The notes under the pieces are model-generated. The model was given only the letters and a program-made list of their open reading frames with translations, was not told the DNA's origin and ran no database searches. A DNA stretch of 36,833 nucleotides, from contig JAEUJN010000021.1 of NCBI GenBank assembly GCA_016794595.1, positions 1 through 36,833 of the forward strand, in the 5' to 3' direction. A program made the position numbers and the translations under genes. The stretch comes from Kineosporiaceae bacterium (GTDB lineage Bacteria; Actinomycetota; Actinomycetes; Actinomycetales; Kineosporiaceae). Below are positions 1 through 8,262 of this stretch, in pieces. The first letter of the stretch is position 1; each line of letters begins with the position of its first letter.

Positions 1-139
1 CTGTCGCCGGCGGCGTCCCGACGCTCTTCGAGGGAGCCTTGGCGGGTGCCTTCACCGCCGGTCGCTTCCCGGTCTGCGTGGCCGCTGGTTTGGCAGAGGC
101 CTTCCGCGCTGAGCTGGGTGGCGTGGTTCGATCAGCCAC
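1..139 (-). CDS. N-terminal fragment of a probable TraR/DksA-type zinc-finger protein (partial)
   Basis: A GTG at 139 is preceded by a strong Shine-Dalgarno, GAGGAGG at 146-152, six bases away, and opens a frame of 46 codons that runs off the window edge. The visible protein begins MADRTTPPSSARKASAKP and continues rich in Lys, Ala and Pro. No folded domain is visible. In many actinobacteria a TraR/DksA C4-type protein with this kind of basic, alanine-rich N-terminal extension lies downstream of wag31, and that synteny is the basis for the family suggestion. The zinc finger itself would lie outside the window. The coding call is fairly secure because of the ribosome site and composition; the family is inference. 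Confidence 0.55.
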   Translation of the reverse strand, partial: MADRTTPPSSARKASAKPAATQTGKRPAVKAPAKAPSKSVGTPPAT

Positions 140-274
140 AGCCGGCCTCCTCGTTCCGCGCCTTCGACGGTCTGGGCAGAATAGATTCCCCGGCGGCCCG
201 GCTCAATCCGCCACGCCTGGCCTGCCCGAGAATGTGATCATCCGTGGCGTCGGCGGCGGGCAGCAGTGCTCGGA

Positions 275-298
275 GCCTGAGCGGGCAACGGCTCAGGC
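275..298 (-). terminator. Small hairpin at the end of the DUF167 gene
   Basis: GCCTGAGC at 275-282 and GCTCAGGC at 291-298 form a perfect 8-bp inverted repeat with an 8-nt loop, overlapping the DUF167 stop codon. There is no U tract. It may be a weak terminator or merely a stabilising 3' hairpin. Confidence 0.3.
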
Positions 299-562
299 AG
301 AGTCCAGCAGCTCCTCCCGCCGCCTCGTGAGCGCGTCGTCCTCGCCGTCGATGTCGACGATCTTGGTCCGGCTGCGGTCGCCCGAGACCAGGTGAACCGC
401 CCGTGGGCGAACCCCGAAGGCCTGCGCCACGGCGTCCAGGGCTGCCCGGGTGGCGCGGCCGTCGACCGCAGGCGCGGTGACCGCCACCACCAGCGCGTCC
501 TCGCGTCGTCCGCCCACGCGGGTGCGAGAACTGCCCGGCCGTACCCGGATGGTCAGCCGCAT
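293..562 (-). CDS. DUF167 (YggU-type) family protein
   Basis: This small protein of 89 residues begins MRLTIRVRPGSSRTRVGG and matches the DUF167/YggU family, which has a compact alpha/beta fold and no established biochemical function. The family features visible are the basic N-terminal strand 'VRPGSSRTRVGG', the 'VTAPAVDGRAT' segment, the central 'LVSGDRSRTKIVDI' segment and an acidic C-terminal helix. Length is normal (about 80-110 residues). The ATG at 562 is chosen because AGGGGAGG lies five bases upstream; a GTG at 568, two codons earlier, overlaps that ribosome site. It lies downstream of wag31, separated by 228 bases containing a strong hairpin, so it may be transcribed separately or by read-through. 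Confidence 0.8.
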   Translation of the reverse strand: MRLTIRVRPGSSRTRVGGRREDALVVAVTAPAVDGRATRAALDAVAQAFGVRPRAVHLVSGDRSRTKIVDIDGEDDALTRRREELLDSA

Positions 563-581
563 CGCCACCTCCCCTCCGACG

Positions 582-629
582 GCCCAGTGGACTGCCCAGT
601 GGACAGCCCGGTGAACGACCCGGTGAACG
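582..629. repeat. Four imperfect 12-bp tandem units in the wag31-DUF167 gap
   Basis: The units are GCCCAGTGGACT, GCCCAGTGGACA, GCCCGGTGAACG and ACCCGGTGAACG, head to tail with no spacer. They lie just upstream of the DUF167 ribosome site in what appears to be non-coding DNA. Similar 12-bp arrays occur elsewhere in the window. Confidence 0.8.
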
Positions 630-706
630 ACTCGACGCCCCGAGAGAGAACGCCGGGACGACGGCCTGCCAGCTGCCCGGCATCGAGACCGGTTCGGACA
701 TGACGA

Positions 707-750
707 ACGGCGGTTGACGACCCTCTCCCGCGGGGGTCATCAACCGCCGT
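707..750 (-). terminator. Strong hairpin downstream of wag31
   Basis: A 17-bp inverted repeat with one mismatch lies at 707-723 and 734-750, with a 10-nt loop. It sits about 40 bases beyond the wag31 stop. The stem is long and GC-rich but is followed by only a weak T-rich stretch, as is common for actinobacterial terminators. It probably ends or attenuates the dcw transcript after wag31. Confidence 0.6.
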
Positions 751-790
751 CCGACGGTGATGCGGTGTGGTGCCGGGGACGTCCGGGACG

Positions 791-1600
791 TCAGCCCCGG
801 TCGCCGAAGGGGAAGCTCTGAGCCGGTTCCGGCGTGGGCTCGCTGTAGGTGCCCCGGGTGGGCAGCGGGCCGTTGTACGACGCGCCCCCGTTGCTGTTGC
901 CCGCTGGGGGCAGCGTGGTCTGCGGCCCCCGGGTGGGAACCACGGCGGCCTTGGCCTCGAGCTCGCGGAGCTGGCTCTCGAGGTAGGACTTCAGACGGCT
1001 GCGGTACTCCCTCTCGAAGGCACGCAGCTCATCGATCTTGCGCTCCAGCAGGGAACGCTCCTGCTCGAGGGAGCCGAGGGTCTGACGCTGCTTCTCCTCG
1101 GCCTCACGGACCAGGCGCTGAGCGTGCTCGCGGGCCTCGTTGACGATCCGGTCACGCTGCTGCTCACCGTTGCGCACGTACTCGTCGTGCAGCTTCTGGG
1201 CCAGGGCCAGCATGCCTGCTGCGGCCTCGGGGCCCTGACCACCCTGGGCCACGGCCTCCAACTGCGCGGCCGGGCGCATGGGCTCGGGAGCCGCCATCAC
1301 GGGCTGCGGCACCGGAACCGGGGCGGGAGCCGGGGGCGGCGGGAGGACCGCTGCGGCCACGGTCGCCGGGGGCTCGGGCTCGGGAGCGGCCTCGCGCGCC
1401 ACCGAGGCGCGAGAGAGTTCGCCCACCCGGCGCTCGCAGGCGCCGAGCTTGTTGCGGAGGTCTTCGTTCTCCTCGTTCAGGCGGCGGAGTTCGTTCACCA
1501 CCTCGTCGAGAAAATCGTCGACCTCGTCCTGGTCGTAGCCCTCGCGGAACTTCGTCGCTTGGAAGCGCTTGTTGACTACGTCCTCGGGAGTCAGAGCCAT
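791..1600 (-). CDS. wag31: DivIVA/Wag31 polar growth and septum-site protein
   Basis: Wag31 (DivIVA) binds negatively curved membrane at the poles and septum and recruits the wall-synthesis machinery in actinobacteria. The 269-residue protein starts MALTPEDVVNKRFQATKF. Residues 1-55 are the conserved DivIVA membrane-binding domain, with 'GYDQDEVDDFLDEVV' leading into the first coiled coil. Residues 70-125 are a Pro/Ala-rich linker of variable type. Residues 128-215 are a long, charged coiled coil. The C-terminal 50 residues are Gly/Pro/Asn-rich and disordered. The ATG at 1600 is chosen because it gives the canonical N-terminus and has GAGGTGA just upstream. It lies 142 bases after the YggT gene; that gap could hold its own promoter, though none is clear. 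Confidence 0.95.
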   Translation of the reverse strand: MALTPEDVVNKRFQATKFREGYDQDEVDDFLDEVVNELRRLNEENEDLRNKLGACERRVGELSRASVAREAAPEPEPPATVAAAVLPPPPAPAPVPVPQPVMAAPEPMRPAAQLEAVAQGGQGPEAAAGMLALAQKLHDEYVRNGEQQRDRIVNEAREHAQRLVREAEEKQRQTLGSLEQERSLLERKIDELRAFEREYRSRLKSYLESQLRELEAKAAVVPTRGPQTTLPPAGNSNGGASYNGPLPTRGTYSEPTPEPAQSFPFGDRG

Positions 1601-1742
1601 CTGGTCACCTCGCGGGAGAAACGGTCGGTGGTTCGGCGTCGCCGTGTCACCGTATCGGATGCCTGGGCCGGACGACGAACCCCGTGGCCAGCCATGCCCC
1701 TCGGCACGCGTCCCGCCCCCACGCGGGGATCCTACTGTCCCG

Positions 1743-2024
1743 TCACTTGGGCAACGCCTGCCACAGGATGAAAACCACCGCAAACAGCAGCATGAAGGAC
1801 AGGTCCAACTGGACGGCGCCCAGCCTCAGCGGGGGGATCACGCGGCGAAGGACCTTCAGCGGGGGGTCTGTGACGGTGAACACGGACTCCGCCACCACCA
1901 GCACCGGGCCGCGGGGCCGCCAATCTCGGGCGAACGCCTGAATCCACTCGAAGATGAGCCGCCCGATCAGCGCGATCAGGAACAGGAAGACCAAGAAACT
2001 GGGCAGGCCGATCAACAGATCCAC
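1743..2024 (-). CDS. YggT family membrane protein
   Basis: This 93-residue protein starts with GTG and reads MDLLIGLPSFLVFLFLIALI at its N-terminus. It has two hydrophobic segments, about residues 3-27 and 72-90, with a central amphipathic part containing 'TDPPLKVLRRVIPPLRLG', the typical YggT signature (TxPxLxPLRxxIPP). YggT proteins are small inner-membrane proteins encoded between sepF and divIVA in Gram-positive dcw clusters. Their exact role is unknown; osmotic tolerance and a link to division have been proposed for the family. The 144-base gap to sepF contains a short inverted repeat, ATCCCG-GGT-CGGGAT at 2068-2082. The call is confident for family, not for function. Confidence 0.9.
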   Translation of the reverse strand: MDLLIGLPSFLVFLFLIALIGRLIFEWIQAFARDWRPRGPVLVVAESVFTVTDPPLKVLRRVIPPLRLGAVQLDLSFMLLFAVVFILWQALPK

Positions 2025-2168
2025 GACGGTCCGTTCTCCGCAGGGTTGGTATCTGTCATAGTGCGCGATCCCGGGTCGGGATGCGAGCAGTGCCCTCGGG
2101 CTCGGACCCCGCGGATCAGCCCCGTCCGGTCAACCCGACCGTCCGCCCTGACTGATCTGCTCCGGAGC

Positions 2169-2687
2169 TCAGCTCTGGTTGAAGAAGGCGCGTTCGGGGA
2201 CCTTGACCTTCTCGGCGGGCGCGACCTCGACGTGGGACGGCGAGAGCAGGAAGACCTTGCTGGTCACCCGCTCGATCGAGCCGTGCAGTCCGAACACCAG
2301 GCCGGCCGCGAAGTCGACCAGGCGCTTGGCGTCGGAGTCGTCCATGTCGCTCAGGTTCATGATCACCGGGGTGCCGGCACGGAACGCCTCACCGATGATC
2401 TTCGCCTCGTTGTAGGTGCGCGGGTGGATGGTGGAGATGCGGTGCAGGTCGCCCGCACCCTGACCTGAACTGACCACGCGACTCAGCTGCCCTCGGATCG
2501 GAGTGACCGGGGCCCGGCGCTCCTCGAGGTGCTCCACCTCGCGGCTGCGACGGGCCGGCTCCTCATCGTGCTGGTCGGGCGTCGCGTCGTCGTCCGGGAA
2601 GTCCTCGTCGACGTCGTAGGCGTCGTAGCGCTCCTCGTCCTCGGCCAACCCGAGGTAGACCATGGTCTTGCGCAGTGCGCCGGCCAT
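2169..2687 (-). CDS. sepF: SepF, FtsZ membrane anchor
   Basis: SepF polymerises and tethers FtsZ filaments to the membrane; actinobacteria use it in place of FtsA. The 172-residue product begins [19 protein letters not shown], which is the amphipathic membrane-binding helix. An acidic, disordered linker follows (about residues 20-75). The globular SepF (DUF552) domain occupies roughly residues 80-160 and includes '[16 protein letters not shown]', '[19 protein letters not shown]' and '[18 protein letters not shown]'. The ATG at 2687 is chosen because it gives the family's usual start and has AGGGAG five bases upstream; in-frame ATGs at 2702 and 2708 are possible but less typical. It lies in the usual place between the YggS gene and yggT. 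Confidence 0.95.
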   Translation of the reverse strand: MAGALRKTMVYLGLAEDEERYDAYDVDEDFPDDDATPDQHDEEPARRSREVEHLEERRAPVTPIRGQLSRVVSSGQGAGDLHRISTIHPRTYNEAKIIGEAFRAGTPVIMNLSDMDDSDAKRLVDFAAGLVFGLHGSIERVTSKVFLLSPSHVEVAPAEKVKVPERAFFNQS

Positions 2688-2758
2688 CGCTACTCCCTGC
2701 ATCGACATCGATCCCCCGCGACCATGACGCAGCGTCACGGCCACCCTGAGTTGCGACG

Positions 2759-3487
2759 TTACCCGAGGGGTGCCCGGTGACCGAGCACCGCGCTCCCGAC
2801 ACGCAGGTGTGTCGCACCCACGGTCACGGCGGCCTCGAGATCGCCGCTCATCCCGGCCGAGATCACGGTGGCGTCGGGGTGGTCGCGGCACAGCCGGGTG
2901 GACACCCCGACCAGGGTGCCGAAGGCCACCAGCGGGTCGGCGTCCAGCGGGGCGACGGCCATCACCCCGGCCAGGCGCAACCCGGCGCAGGCGGCGATCC
3001 GGTCCGCCAGGCCGGGCACGTCCCGGGGAGGTGCTCCGCCGCGGCTGGGGTCGACGTCCAGACTGACCTGGACCAGGCAGTCCAGGCGCCGGCCTGCCGC
3101 CTGCGCACCCCGGTCGAGGGCCTCGACCAGCGAGGCCCGGTCGACCGAGTGCACCAGATCGGCGTACCGGGCCACGTGACGGGCCTTGTTCGACTGCAGG
3201 CGCCCGACGAAGTGCCAGTGCAGCCCGATGTCCCCCACCGCGGCCCTCACCTGCGCGGCCTTGGGACCGGCCTCCTGGTCACGGCTCTCCCCCACGTGGC
3301 GCACTCCCAGCCCCGCGAGCCGGATGACGTCGTCCACGGGGTGGGTCTTGGTGACCACCACCAGGGTCAGCTCGCCCGGCGACCGGCCGGTGGCTGCACA
3401 GGCCGCCTCGATCCGGCCGTTCACGACCGCCAGAGCCTGGGCCAGTTCCCGGGTCCTGGGGTCCTGGCCGCCCGGGTGCGCCGTCAT
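2759..3487 (-). CDS. YggS/PLPBP family pyridoxal-phosphate homeostasis protein
   Basis: This is a single-domain alanine-racemase-like TIM barrel that binds pyridoxal 5'-phosphate and is implicated in vitamin B6 and amino-acid homeostasis; the family has no confirmed enzymatic activity. The protein has 242 residues. The PLP lysine is K47 in 'LVVVTKTHP'. Further family motifs are '[14 protein letters not shown]', '[15 protein letters not shown]', 'LVQVSLDVD' and the C-terminal phosphate-binding '[28 protein letters not shown]'. The start ATG at 3487 overlaps the pgeF stop as ATGA, so translation is likely coupled. A gene of this family between ftsZ/pgeF and sepF is standard in Gram-positive dcw clusters. 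Confidence 0.93.
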   Translation of the reverse strand: MTAHPGGQDPRTRELAQALAVVNGRIEAACAATGRSPGELTLVVVTKTHPVDDVIRLAGLGVRHVGESRDQEAGPKAAQVRAAVGDIGLHWHFVGRLQSNKARHVARYADLVHSVDRASLVEALDRGAQAAGRRLDCLVQVSLDVDPSRGGAPPRDVPGLADRIAACAGLRLAGVMAVAPLDADPLVAFGTLVGVSTRLCRDHPDATVISAGMSGDLEAAVTVGATHLRVGSAVLGHRAPLG

Positions 3488-4245
3488 GGCAGCAGTCGTA
3501 TCACGCCCGCGAAGCGCCCGGTCGCCGCCCCCCGGCGTTGGGCACGACGGTGGGAGAAGCTGTCCTCGTCCTCGATCGTGCAACCACCGACATCCCGAAC
3601 ACCCACGCCCCGGGCGGCCAGCACGGCACGACAGCCGGCCCGCAGGTCCAGTGACGGCGTCCCCCAGGTGGTGGTGGCCGCCACCGCGGGCAGTACCCCG
3701 GCGCACTCCTCCCGCATCGCGGCGGGGACCTCGTAGCAGCACGGTCCGGCGCAGGGACCCAGGGCGGCTCGGGTGCGGGAGAGATCTGCCCCGGCCGCAA
3801 CCAGCTCGTCCAGGACGGCGTCCAGCACCCCGGCCAGCAGCCCCACCCGCCCGGCGTGCGCCGTGGCGACCACCCGCGCCCCGGGGTCGGCCAGGAGCAC
3901 CGGGACGCAGTCGGCCACCAGGACCCCGATGCCGAGCGCCGGGTCGGCGGTGATCAGGGCGTCGGCCCCACCGTCGACGGCGACATCGGTGCGCAGCAGG
4001 TCGAGCGAGCCCACCAACCGGTCGGTGACCCGGACCACGTCGACCCCGTGCACCTGGCGCGCGAACACCACCGGAGCGCCCAGCGCGCGAGCCAGCTCCG
4101 CCCTGTTGAGCGCCACCGACTCCGGGTCGTCGCCCACGTGCTGGGCCAGATCAGCCTCGGCGTAGGACCCGACGCAGGCGCCCGGCGTGCGCCGGGTGAA
4201 GCCCGCCCGCAGGTCCGGGCCGAGGTCGACTGCCAGCAGAGGCAC
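3484..4245 (-). CDS. pgeF: PgeF/YfiH (LACC1-type) polyphenol oxidase-family purine nucleoside enzyme
   Basis: This protein has 253 residues of the YfiH/DUF152 family. Members act on purine nucleosides (phosphorylase and deaminase activity shown for LACC1 homologues), and E. coli PgeF has been proposed to edit peptidoglycan precursors that wrongly carry L-Ser. The zinc-binding residues are visible: H66 in 'QVHGVDV', C113 in 'ADCVPVLL' and H130 in 'AHAGRVG'. The 'LGPCAGPCCYEV' segment and the C-terminal 'EDSFSHRR' are also characteristic. The start is GTG at 4245, directly after the ftsZ stop with no gap, so the two genes are tightly coupled. Its position after ftsZ is conserved in actinobacteria. 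Confidence 0.92.
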   Translation of the reverse strand: MPLLAVDLGPDLRAGFTRRTPGACVGSYAEADLAQHVGDDPESVALNRAELARALGAPVVFARQVHGVDVVRVTDRLVGSLDLLRTDVAVDGGADALITADPALGIGVLVADCVPVLLADPGARVVATAHAGRVGLLAGVLDAVLDELVAAGADLSRTRAALGPCAGPCCYEVPAAMREECAGVLPAVAATTTWGTPSLDLRAGCRAVLAARGVGVRDVGGCTIEDEDSFSHRRAQRRGAATGRFAGVIRLLP

Positions 4246-5679
4246 CTACTTGAGGAAGTCCGGCACGTCGAGGTCGTCCTCCAGCACCACCGGGCGGGCC
4301 GTGGGGCGCAGGGACGGCTGACGATCGGTCGAGAGGTCCACCGACCGGGGCTCGGCGGCCACCGGCGCCGGCGCGGGGGCCGGCGCCGGCGCAGGAGCCG
4401 GCTCAGGCGCCGGTGCCGCAGCGGGCTGGGCGCCGTTGACGTGGTAATTGCCCAACGGAGGCTGCGAGGACGCCGAGTGGTGTGCGGAGGCGGAACCGGA
4501 GATCACCGGGCTGTGCACCGGCGCAGCCACCGTCGGTGCCCCCACCGGCCGCTCCAGGGGATCGGCGTCCAGAGGCTGCGGTCGCCCGTACTGCCCCACC
4601 GGTGCGGGCTCGGCGAGCCGGCGCCCGGGCGGGGCGCTCTCCGGCCGGGGCGGCTCGAGCCCACCGGTGCTCCCGGTGGAGCTGCGGCCGGAGACCTGCC
4701 CCAGGGCTCGCTCGTCGCGTCGACGGGTCGGGGCGCCACCGTCGAAACCGGCCGCGATCACGGTCACCCGGACCTCGTCACCCAGAGCGTCGTCGATCAC
4801 CGCACCGAAGATGATGTTGGCCTCGGGATGAGCGGCCTCCTGCACCAACCGGGCCGCCTCGTTGATCTCGAACAGGCCGAGATCGCTGCCGCCCTGGATG
4901 GACAACAGGACGCCGTGGGCACCGTCCACGCTCGCCTCGAGCAGTGGCGAGGAGATCGCCGTCTCGGCTGCCTGGACGGCGCGGTCCTCGCCGCGCGCCG
5001 AACCGATCCCCATCAGGGCGCTGCCGGCACCCTGCATGACCGACTTGACATCGGCGAAGTCCAGGTTGATCAGTCCGGGGGTGGTGATCAGGTCGGTGAT
5101 CCCCTGGACACCGGACAGCAGCACCTGGTCGGCCGAGCGGAAGGCGTCCAGCACGCTGACGCTGCGGTCGCTGATCGACAGCAACCGGTCGTTCGGGATC
5201 GTGATCAATGTGTCCACCTCCTCCCGCAGGGAGGTGATGCCGGAATCGGCCTGGGTGGCCCGGCGCCGGCCCTCGAAGGTGAACGGGCGGGTGACCACAC
5301 CGATGGTCAACGCACCCAGCGACCGGGCGATCCGAGCGACCACGGGCGCACCCCCGGTGCCGGTGCCGCCGCCCTCACCTGCGGTGACGAAGACCATGTC
5401 GGCGCCCTTGAGCACCTCTTCGATCTCCTCCGCGTGGTCCTCGGCCGCCTTGCGCCCGACCTCCGGGTCGGCACCGGCACCCAGGCCTCGGGTGAGTTCG
5501 CGGCCGACGTCGAGCTTGACGTCGGCGTCACTCATCAGCAGCGCCTGGGCATCGGTGTTGATCGCGATGAACTCGACGCCCTTGAGTCCGACCTCGATCA
5601 TGCGGTTGACGGCGTTGACCCCGCCGCCGCCGATGCCGACGACCTTGATGACTGCAAGGTAGTTCTGCGGTGCTGCCAC
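4246..5679 (-). CDS. ftsZ: Cell division GTPase FtsZ
   Basis: FtsZ is the tubulin-like GTPase that forms the Z ring. The protein has 477 residues, longer than the usual 390-420 because of its linker. The N-terminal GTPase domain shows '[15 protein letters not shown]' (about 13-27), the tubulin signature GGGTGTG at 103-109, and the T7 synergy loop '[11 protein letters not shown]' at 205-215, with catalytic D207 and D210. The C-terminal domain ends near residue 315. A long Pro/Ala/Arg-rich linker (about 320-460), including an '[12 protein letters not shown]' tract, leads to the conserved C-terminal peptide 'DLDVPDFLK' that binds SepF. The start is GTG at 5679 with AGAGGT upstream. A 250-base gap before it carries inverted repeats and possible promoters. 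Confidence 0.97.
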   Translation of the reverse strand: MAAPQNYLAVIKVVGIGGGGVNAVNRMIEVGLKGVEFIAINTDAQALLMSDADVKLDVGRELTRGLGAGADPEVGRKAAEDHAEEIEEVLKGADMVFVTAGEGGGTGTGGAPVVARIARSLGALTIGVVTRPFTFEGRRRATQADSGITSLREEVDTLITIPNDRLLSISDRSVSVLDAFRSADQVLLSGVQGITDLITTPGLINLDFADVKSVMQGAGSALMGIGSARGEDRAVQAAETAISSPLLEASVDGAHGVLLSIQGGSDLGLFEINEAARLVQEAAHPEANIIFGAVIDDALGDEVRVTVIAAGFDGGAPTRRRDERALGQVSGRSSTGSTGGLEPPRPESAPPGRRLAEPAPVGQYGRPQPLDADPLERPVGAPTVAAPVHSPVISGSASAHHSASSQPPLGNYHVNGAQPAAAPAPEPAPAPAPAPAPAPVAAEPRSVDLSTDRQPSLRPTARPVVLEDDLDVPDFLK

Positions 5680-5726
5680 GTCGGGTACCTCTCGCTCGCG
5701 GATCGTGGACCCGTAAGTCCCCCGTG

Positions 5727-5811
5727 ATCGGGGCCCGATGTGAGCCTCGACCGAAGTCTCACCCTCAGGTAGAGGGTTATAGTTATGTCAACCAGCTACT
5801 GGTCAGTGACC
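5727..5811 (-). promoter_or_regulatory. ftsZ upstream region with clustered inverted repeats and possible promoter
   Basis: The ftsQ-ftsZ gap is the longest inside the dcw cluster. Reading toward ftsZ it contains GGTCACTGACC (5811-5801), ACCAGTAGCTGGT (5803-5791), TTGACA (5791-5786), TATAAC (5781-5776), ACCCTC-N5-GAGGGT (5777-5761) and ATCGGGCCCCGAT (5739-5727). TTGACA and TATAAC are only four bases apart, so they cannot form one promoter. TATAAC could pair with a weak -35 (TGACCA, 5805-5800). The cluster suggests an internal ftsZ promoter with operator sites, but no regulator can be named. Confidence 0.4.
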
Positions 5812-5929
5812 GTACGGGGGGCCCCCAGGGGATTCAACGACCGGGCGGGCGTGTCGCCCGGCCACGGCAGGGCGCTGCCGGGAACGTCGGTCAGCCGCCT
5901 GATCGGCGCCCCCGATCAATCCCCCCGGA

Positions 5930-6739
5930 TCAGCGCGGCAGGACTGCGGCGTCCCGCACTGTCGCCCTCGACACCGAGGGCGCGGAGGGCGCGCTGACGT
6001 CGTAGTGCGCGGCATCCGGGTTCGAGGTGACCAGCGCCCGCAGCACGTCCAGCTTGAGGCTGCCGTCGCCGGAGTCCCCCCAGATCACGCGGGCACCGTT
6101 GCGCAGGGTGAACCACACCCCGTCCCGGGAGGTGGCCCCGAGAGTGCGCACCTGGGCACTCACCGCGGGCGGCAGCCCGGCCTGCACATCCAGCGCCGCG
6201 GCCAGCGCGGCCGACCCGGCGGAGGCGACGTTGACCTCCAGGAACGGCACCGTGTCCGGCCGGGCCGACACCGCCTCGACGTCCACCCCGTCGCGATCGA
6301 CCAGCCGGAAGCCCGAGCCGCCACCGTCGGCCGGGACGGCGGCCACCGGCGTGCGTTCGACGATGTCGACCCGCACGGTCTGCGGCCACCGCCGGACGAC
6401 GTGAACCTCACGGACCAGGGGGATCGCCGCCACCCGCCGGGCCACCGCCTGGGTGTCCAGCAGGACCATCGGGCGTCCCAGCTCGGCGTCGACCACCTGG
6501 TGGACCGCTGCCACGTCCACTCGCTGGGTGTCGGCGATCCGCACCGTGTCGACCGTCAACCACGGGCTGAACAGCGCGACCCAGCCCAGGCCGGCCAGCA
6601 GCACCAGAATCGCCACCAGGCTCGCCCAGCGCCGGCGACGGCGGGATGCCACCTTGGCCGCGAACCGTTCGGCCGTGCCCGAGGTCGCTGCCCGTCGAGG
6701 CGGGGCGCCCGAGCTGCCGAGCAGCGGGGTACGGGTCAT
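5930..6739 (-). CDS. ftsQ: Cell division protein FtsQ
   Basis: FtsQ is a bitopic membrane protein that, with FtsL and FtsB/DivIC-type partners, activates septal wall synthesis. The protein has 269 residues. The cytoplasmic N-terminus is basic ('VASRRRRRWAS', about 30-40), followed by a single transmembrane helix at about 41-58. The extracytoplasmic POTRA domain follows from 'SPWLTVDTVRIADTQRVD' to about residue 130 ('IPLVREVHVVRRWPQTVRVDIVERTPVA'), and then the FtsQ beta domain. The ATG at 6739 overlaps the murC stop as ATGA. The order murC-ftsQ-ftsZ is normal for actinobacteria, where ddl is elsewhere and ftsA is absent. Confidence 0.94.
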   Translation of the reverse strand: MTRTPLLGSSGAPPRRAATSGTAERFAAKVASRRRRRWASLVAILVLLAGLGWVALFSPWLTVDTVRIADTQRVDVAAVHQVVDAELGRPMVLLDTQAVARRVAAIPLVREVHVVRRWPQTVRVDIVERTPVAAVPADGGGSGFRLVDRDGVDVEAVSARPDTVPFLEVNVASAGSAALAAALDVQAGLPPAVSAQVRTLGATSRDGVWFTLRNGARVIWGDSGDGSLKLDVLRALVTSNPDAAHYDVSAPSAPSVSRATVRDAAVLPR

Positions 6740-8262
6740 GGGTGTTCCCGCGATCGGTGCCCCGGATCGGCCCGGTCGGCCGGAACGGCCAGGTCGGCCA
6801 GCAGGAGCGGACCCAGGCCGGTCACGTCGCCGGCACCCATGGTGATCACCAGGTCACCCGGCCGCACCAGGTCGAGCGCGAGCCGGCGGGCGTCGTCCAG
6901 GGTGGGGGCGAAGTGGACGTGCTCGTCGGCGATCGGCACCGCCTGGACGATCAATCGGCCGCTGACCCCGGGCTCGGGGTCCTCCCGGGCCGCGTAGACC
7001 TCGAGCACGATCACCTCGTCCGCCAGGCCGAGCGCCTCGCCGAAGGCGGTGGCGAAGATCCGGGTACGGCTGAACAGGTGCGGCTGGAAGATCACCACGA
7101 TGCGTTCGTGACCGGCCCCGCGGGCGGCGCGCAGGGCCGCGGCGACCTCGGTCGGATGGTGGGAGTAGTCGTCGCGCACCTCGACCCCGGCCGCGCTCCC
7201 CCGGTACTCGAACCGCCGCCGGGTGCCGCCGAAGGTGCTCAGACCCCCGGCCAGGGCCCCGGGGTCATACCCGAGCCGGCACCCGGCGATCCAGGCCGCG
7301 GCCGCGTTGGCCGCGTTGTGCCGCCCGGGCACCGCCAGGTCGAGCGGTTCGGGGGCCACCAGCGGCCGCCCTCCCACCAGCAGACCGGGCCGCGGCACGA
7401 AGCTCACCCTCATGCCACCACCCCGGGGGTGGACCTCGGTGAGCCGGACGTCGGCCCCGGCCCCCTCGCCGTAGCCGATCACCTCCACCTCCGGGCGCCG
7501 CGAGCGCACCGAGGCGGCCAGCGCGGCAGCACCGGGATCGTCGGTGCAGCAGATCAGCGCTCCCCCGGGCACGATCCGATCGGCGAAGGACTCGAAGGCC
7601 GCCGCGACCGCCTGCGCGGTGCCGTAGTGATCGAGGTGATCGGCCTCGACGTTGGTCACGATCGCGACCGTCGGGCTGTACCGCAGGAACGAGGAGTCCG
7701 ACTCGTCCGCCTCGGCGACGAAGACGTCCCCCGATCCCTCGCGCGCGCTGGCCCGCTCGGCAGCCACCCCGGTGAGCTCACCGCCGATGGCGAAGGACGG
7801 ATCCGCGCCGGCCGCATCCAGGGCGACGGTGAGCATCGAGGTGGTCGTGGTCTTGCCGTGGGTTCCGGCCACCGCGACAGCGCGCCGTCCCACCATCAGG
7901 CTGGCCAGCGCCTGGGACCGGTGCAGGATGCGCAGGCCCCGGCGGGTGGCCTCGACCAGTTCGGGGTTGGTGGCGCGGATCGCCGTGGAGACCACCACGG
8001 TTCGCACCGCCAGGGCGGGGTGATCAGCCGGTCCCAGGTTGGCCGCCGCGTGACCGATGCAGACCCTCGCGCCCACCGCCCGCAGCCCGTCCAGGGTGGC
8101 CGAGTCCCGGGTGTCACTCCCGGAGACGACCACCCCTCGGGCGCACAGGATGCGCGCCAGGCCGGACATCCCCACCCCACCCATCCCGATGAAGTGGACG
8201 GCGCCGAGTGCCCCGACCGGGACGGCCTCCTCGATCGCCCCGGGGGTGCTGGTCAGGCTCAT
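6736..8262 (-). CDS. murC: UDP-N-acetylmuramate--L-alanine ligase MurC
   Basis: MurC adds L-alanine to UDP-MurNAc in the cytoplasm, the first amino-acid step of peptidoglycan precursor synthesis. The 508-residue protein has the three Mur ligase domains. The N-terminal Rossmann-like domain carries 'VHFIGMGGVGMSGLARIL' (22-39). The ATP-binding P-loop GTHGKTTT is at 133-140. The central domain has 'FVAEADESDSSFL' and 'VTNVEADHLDHYG', with Mg-binding residues. The C-terminal domain has 'DDYSHHPTEVAAAL' and 'FQPHLFSRT'. Length is typical (about 460-500). The start at 8262 overlaps the murG stop as ATGA, and its own stop overlaps ftsQ the same way. Confidence 0.96.
   Translation of the reverse strand: MSLTSTPGAIEEAVPVGALGAVHFIGMGGVGMSGLARILCARGVVVSGSDTRDSATLDGLRAVGARVCIGHAAANLGPADHPALAVRTVVVSTAIRATNPELVEATRRGLRILHRSQALASLMVGRRAVAVAGTHGKTTTTSMLTVALDAAGADPSFAIGGELTGVAAERASAREGSGDVFVAEADESDSSFLRYSPTVAIVTNVEADHLDHYGTAQAVAAAFESFADRIVPGGALICCTDDPGAAALAASVRSRRPEVEVIGYGEGAGADVRLTEVHPRGGGMRVSFVPRPGLLVGGRPLVAPEPLDLAVPGRHNAANAAAAWIAGCRLGYDPGALAGGLSTFGGTRRRFEYRGSAAGVEVRDDYSHHPTEVAAALRAARGAGHERIVVIFQPHLFSRTRIFATAFGEALGLADEVIVLEVYAAREDPEPGVSGRLIVQAVPIADEHVHFAPTLDDARRLALDLVRPGDLVITMGAGDVTGLGPLLLADLAVPADRADPGHRSREHP

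Noticed and set aside
5776-5791. TTGACA plus TATAAC as one ftsZ promoter
   Set aside because: The two elements are only four bases apart, too close to act as a -35/-10 pair.
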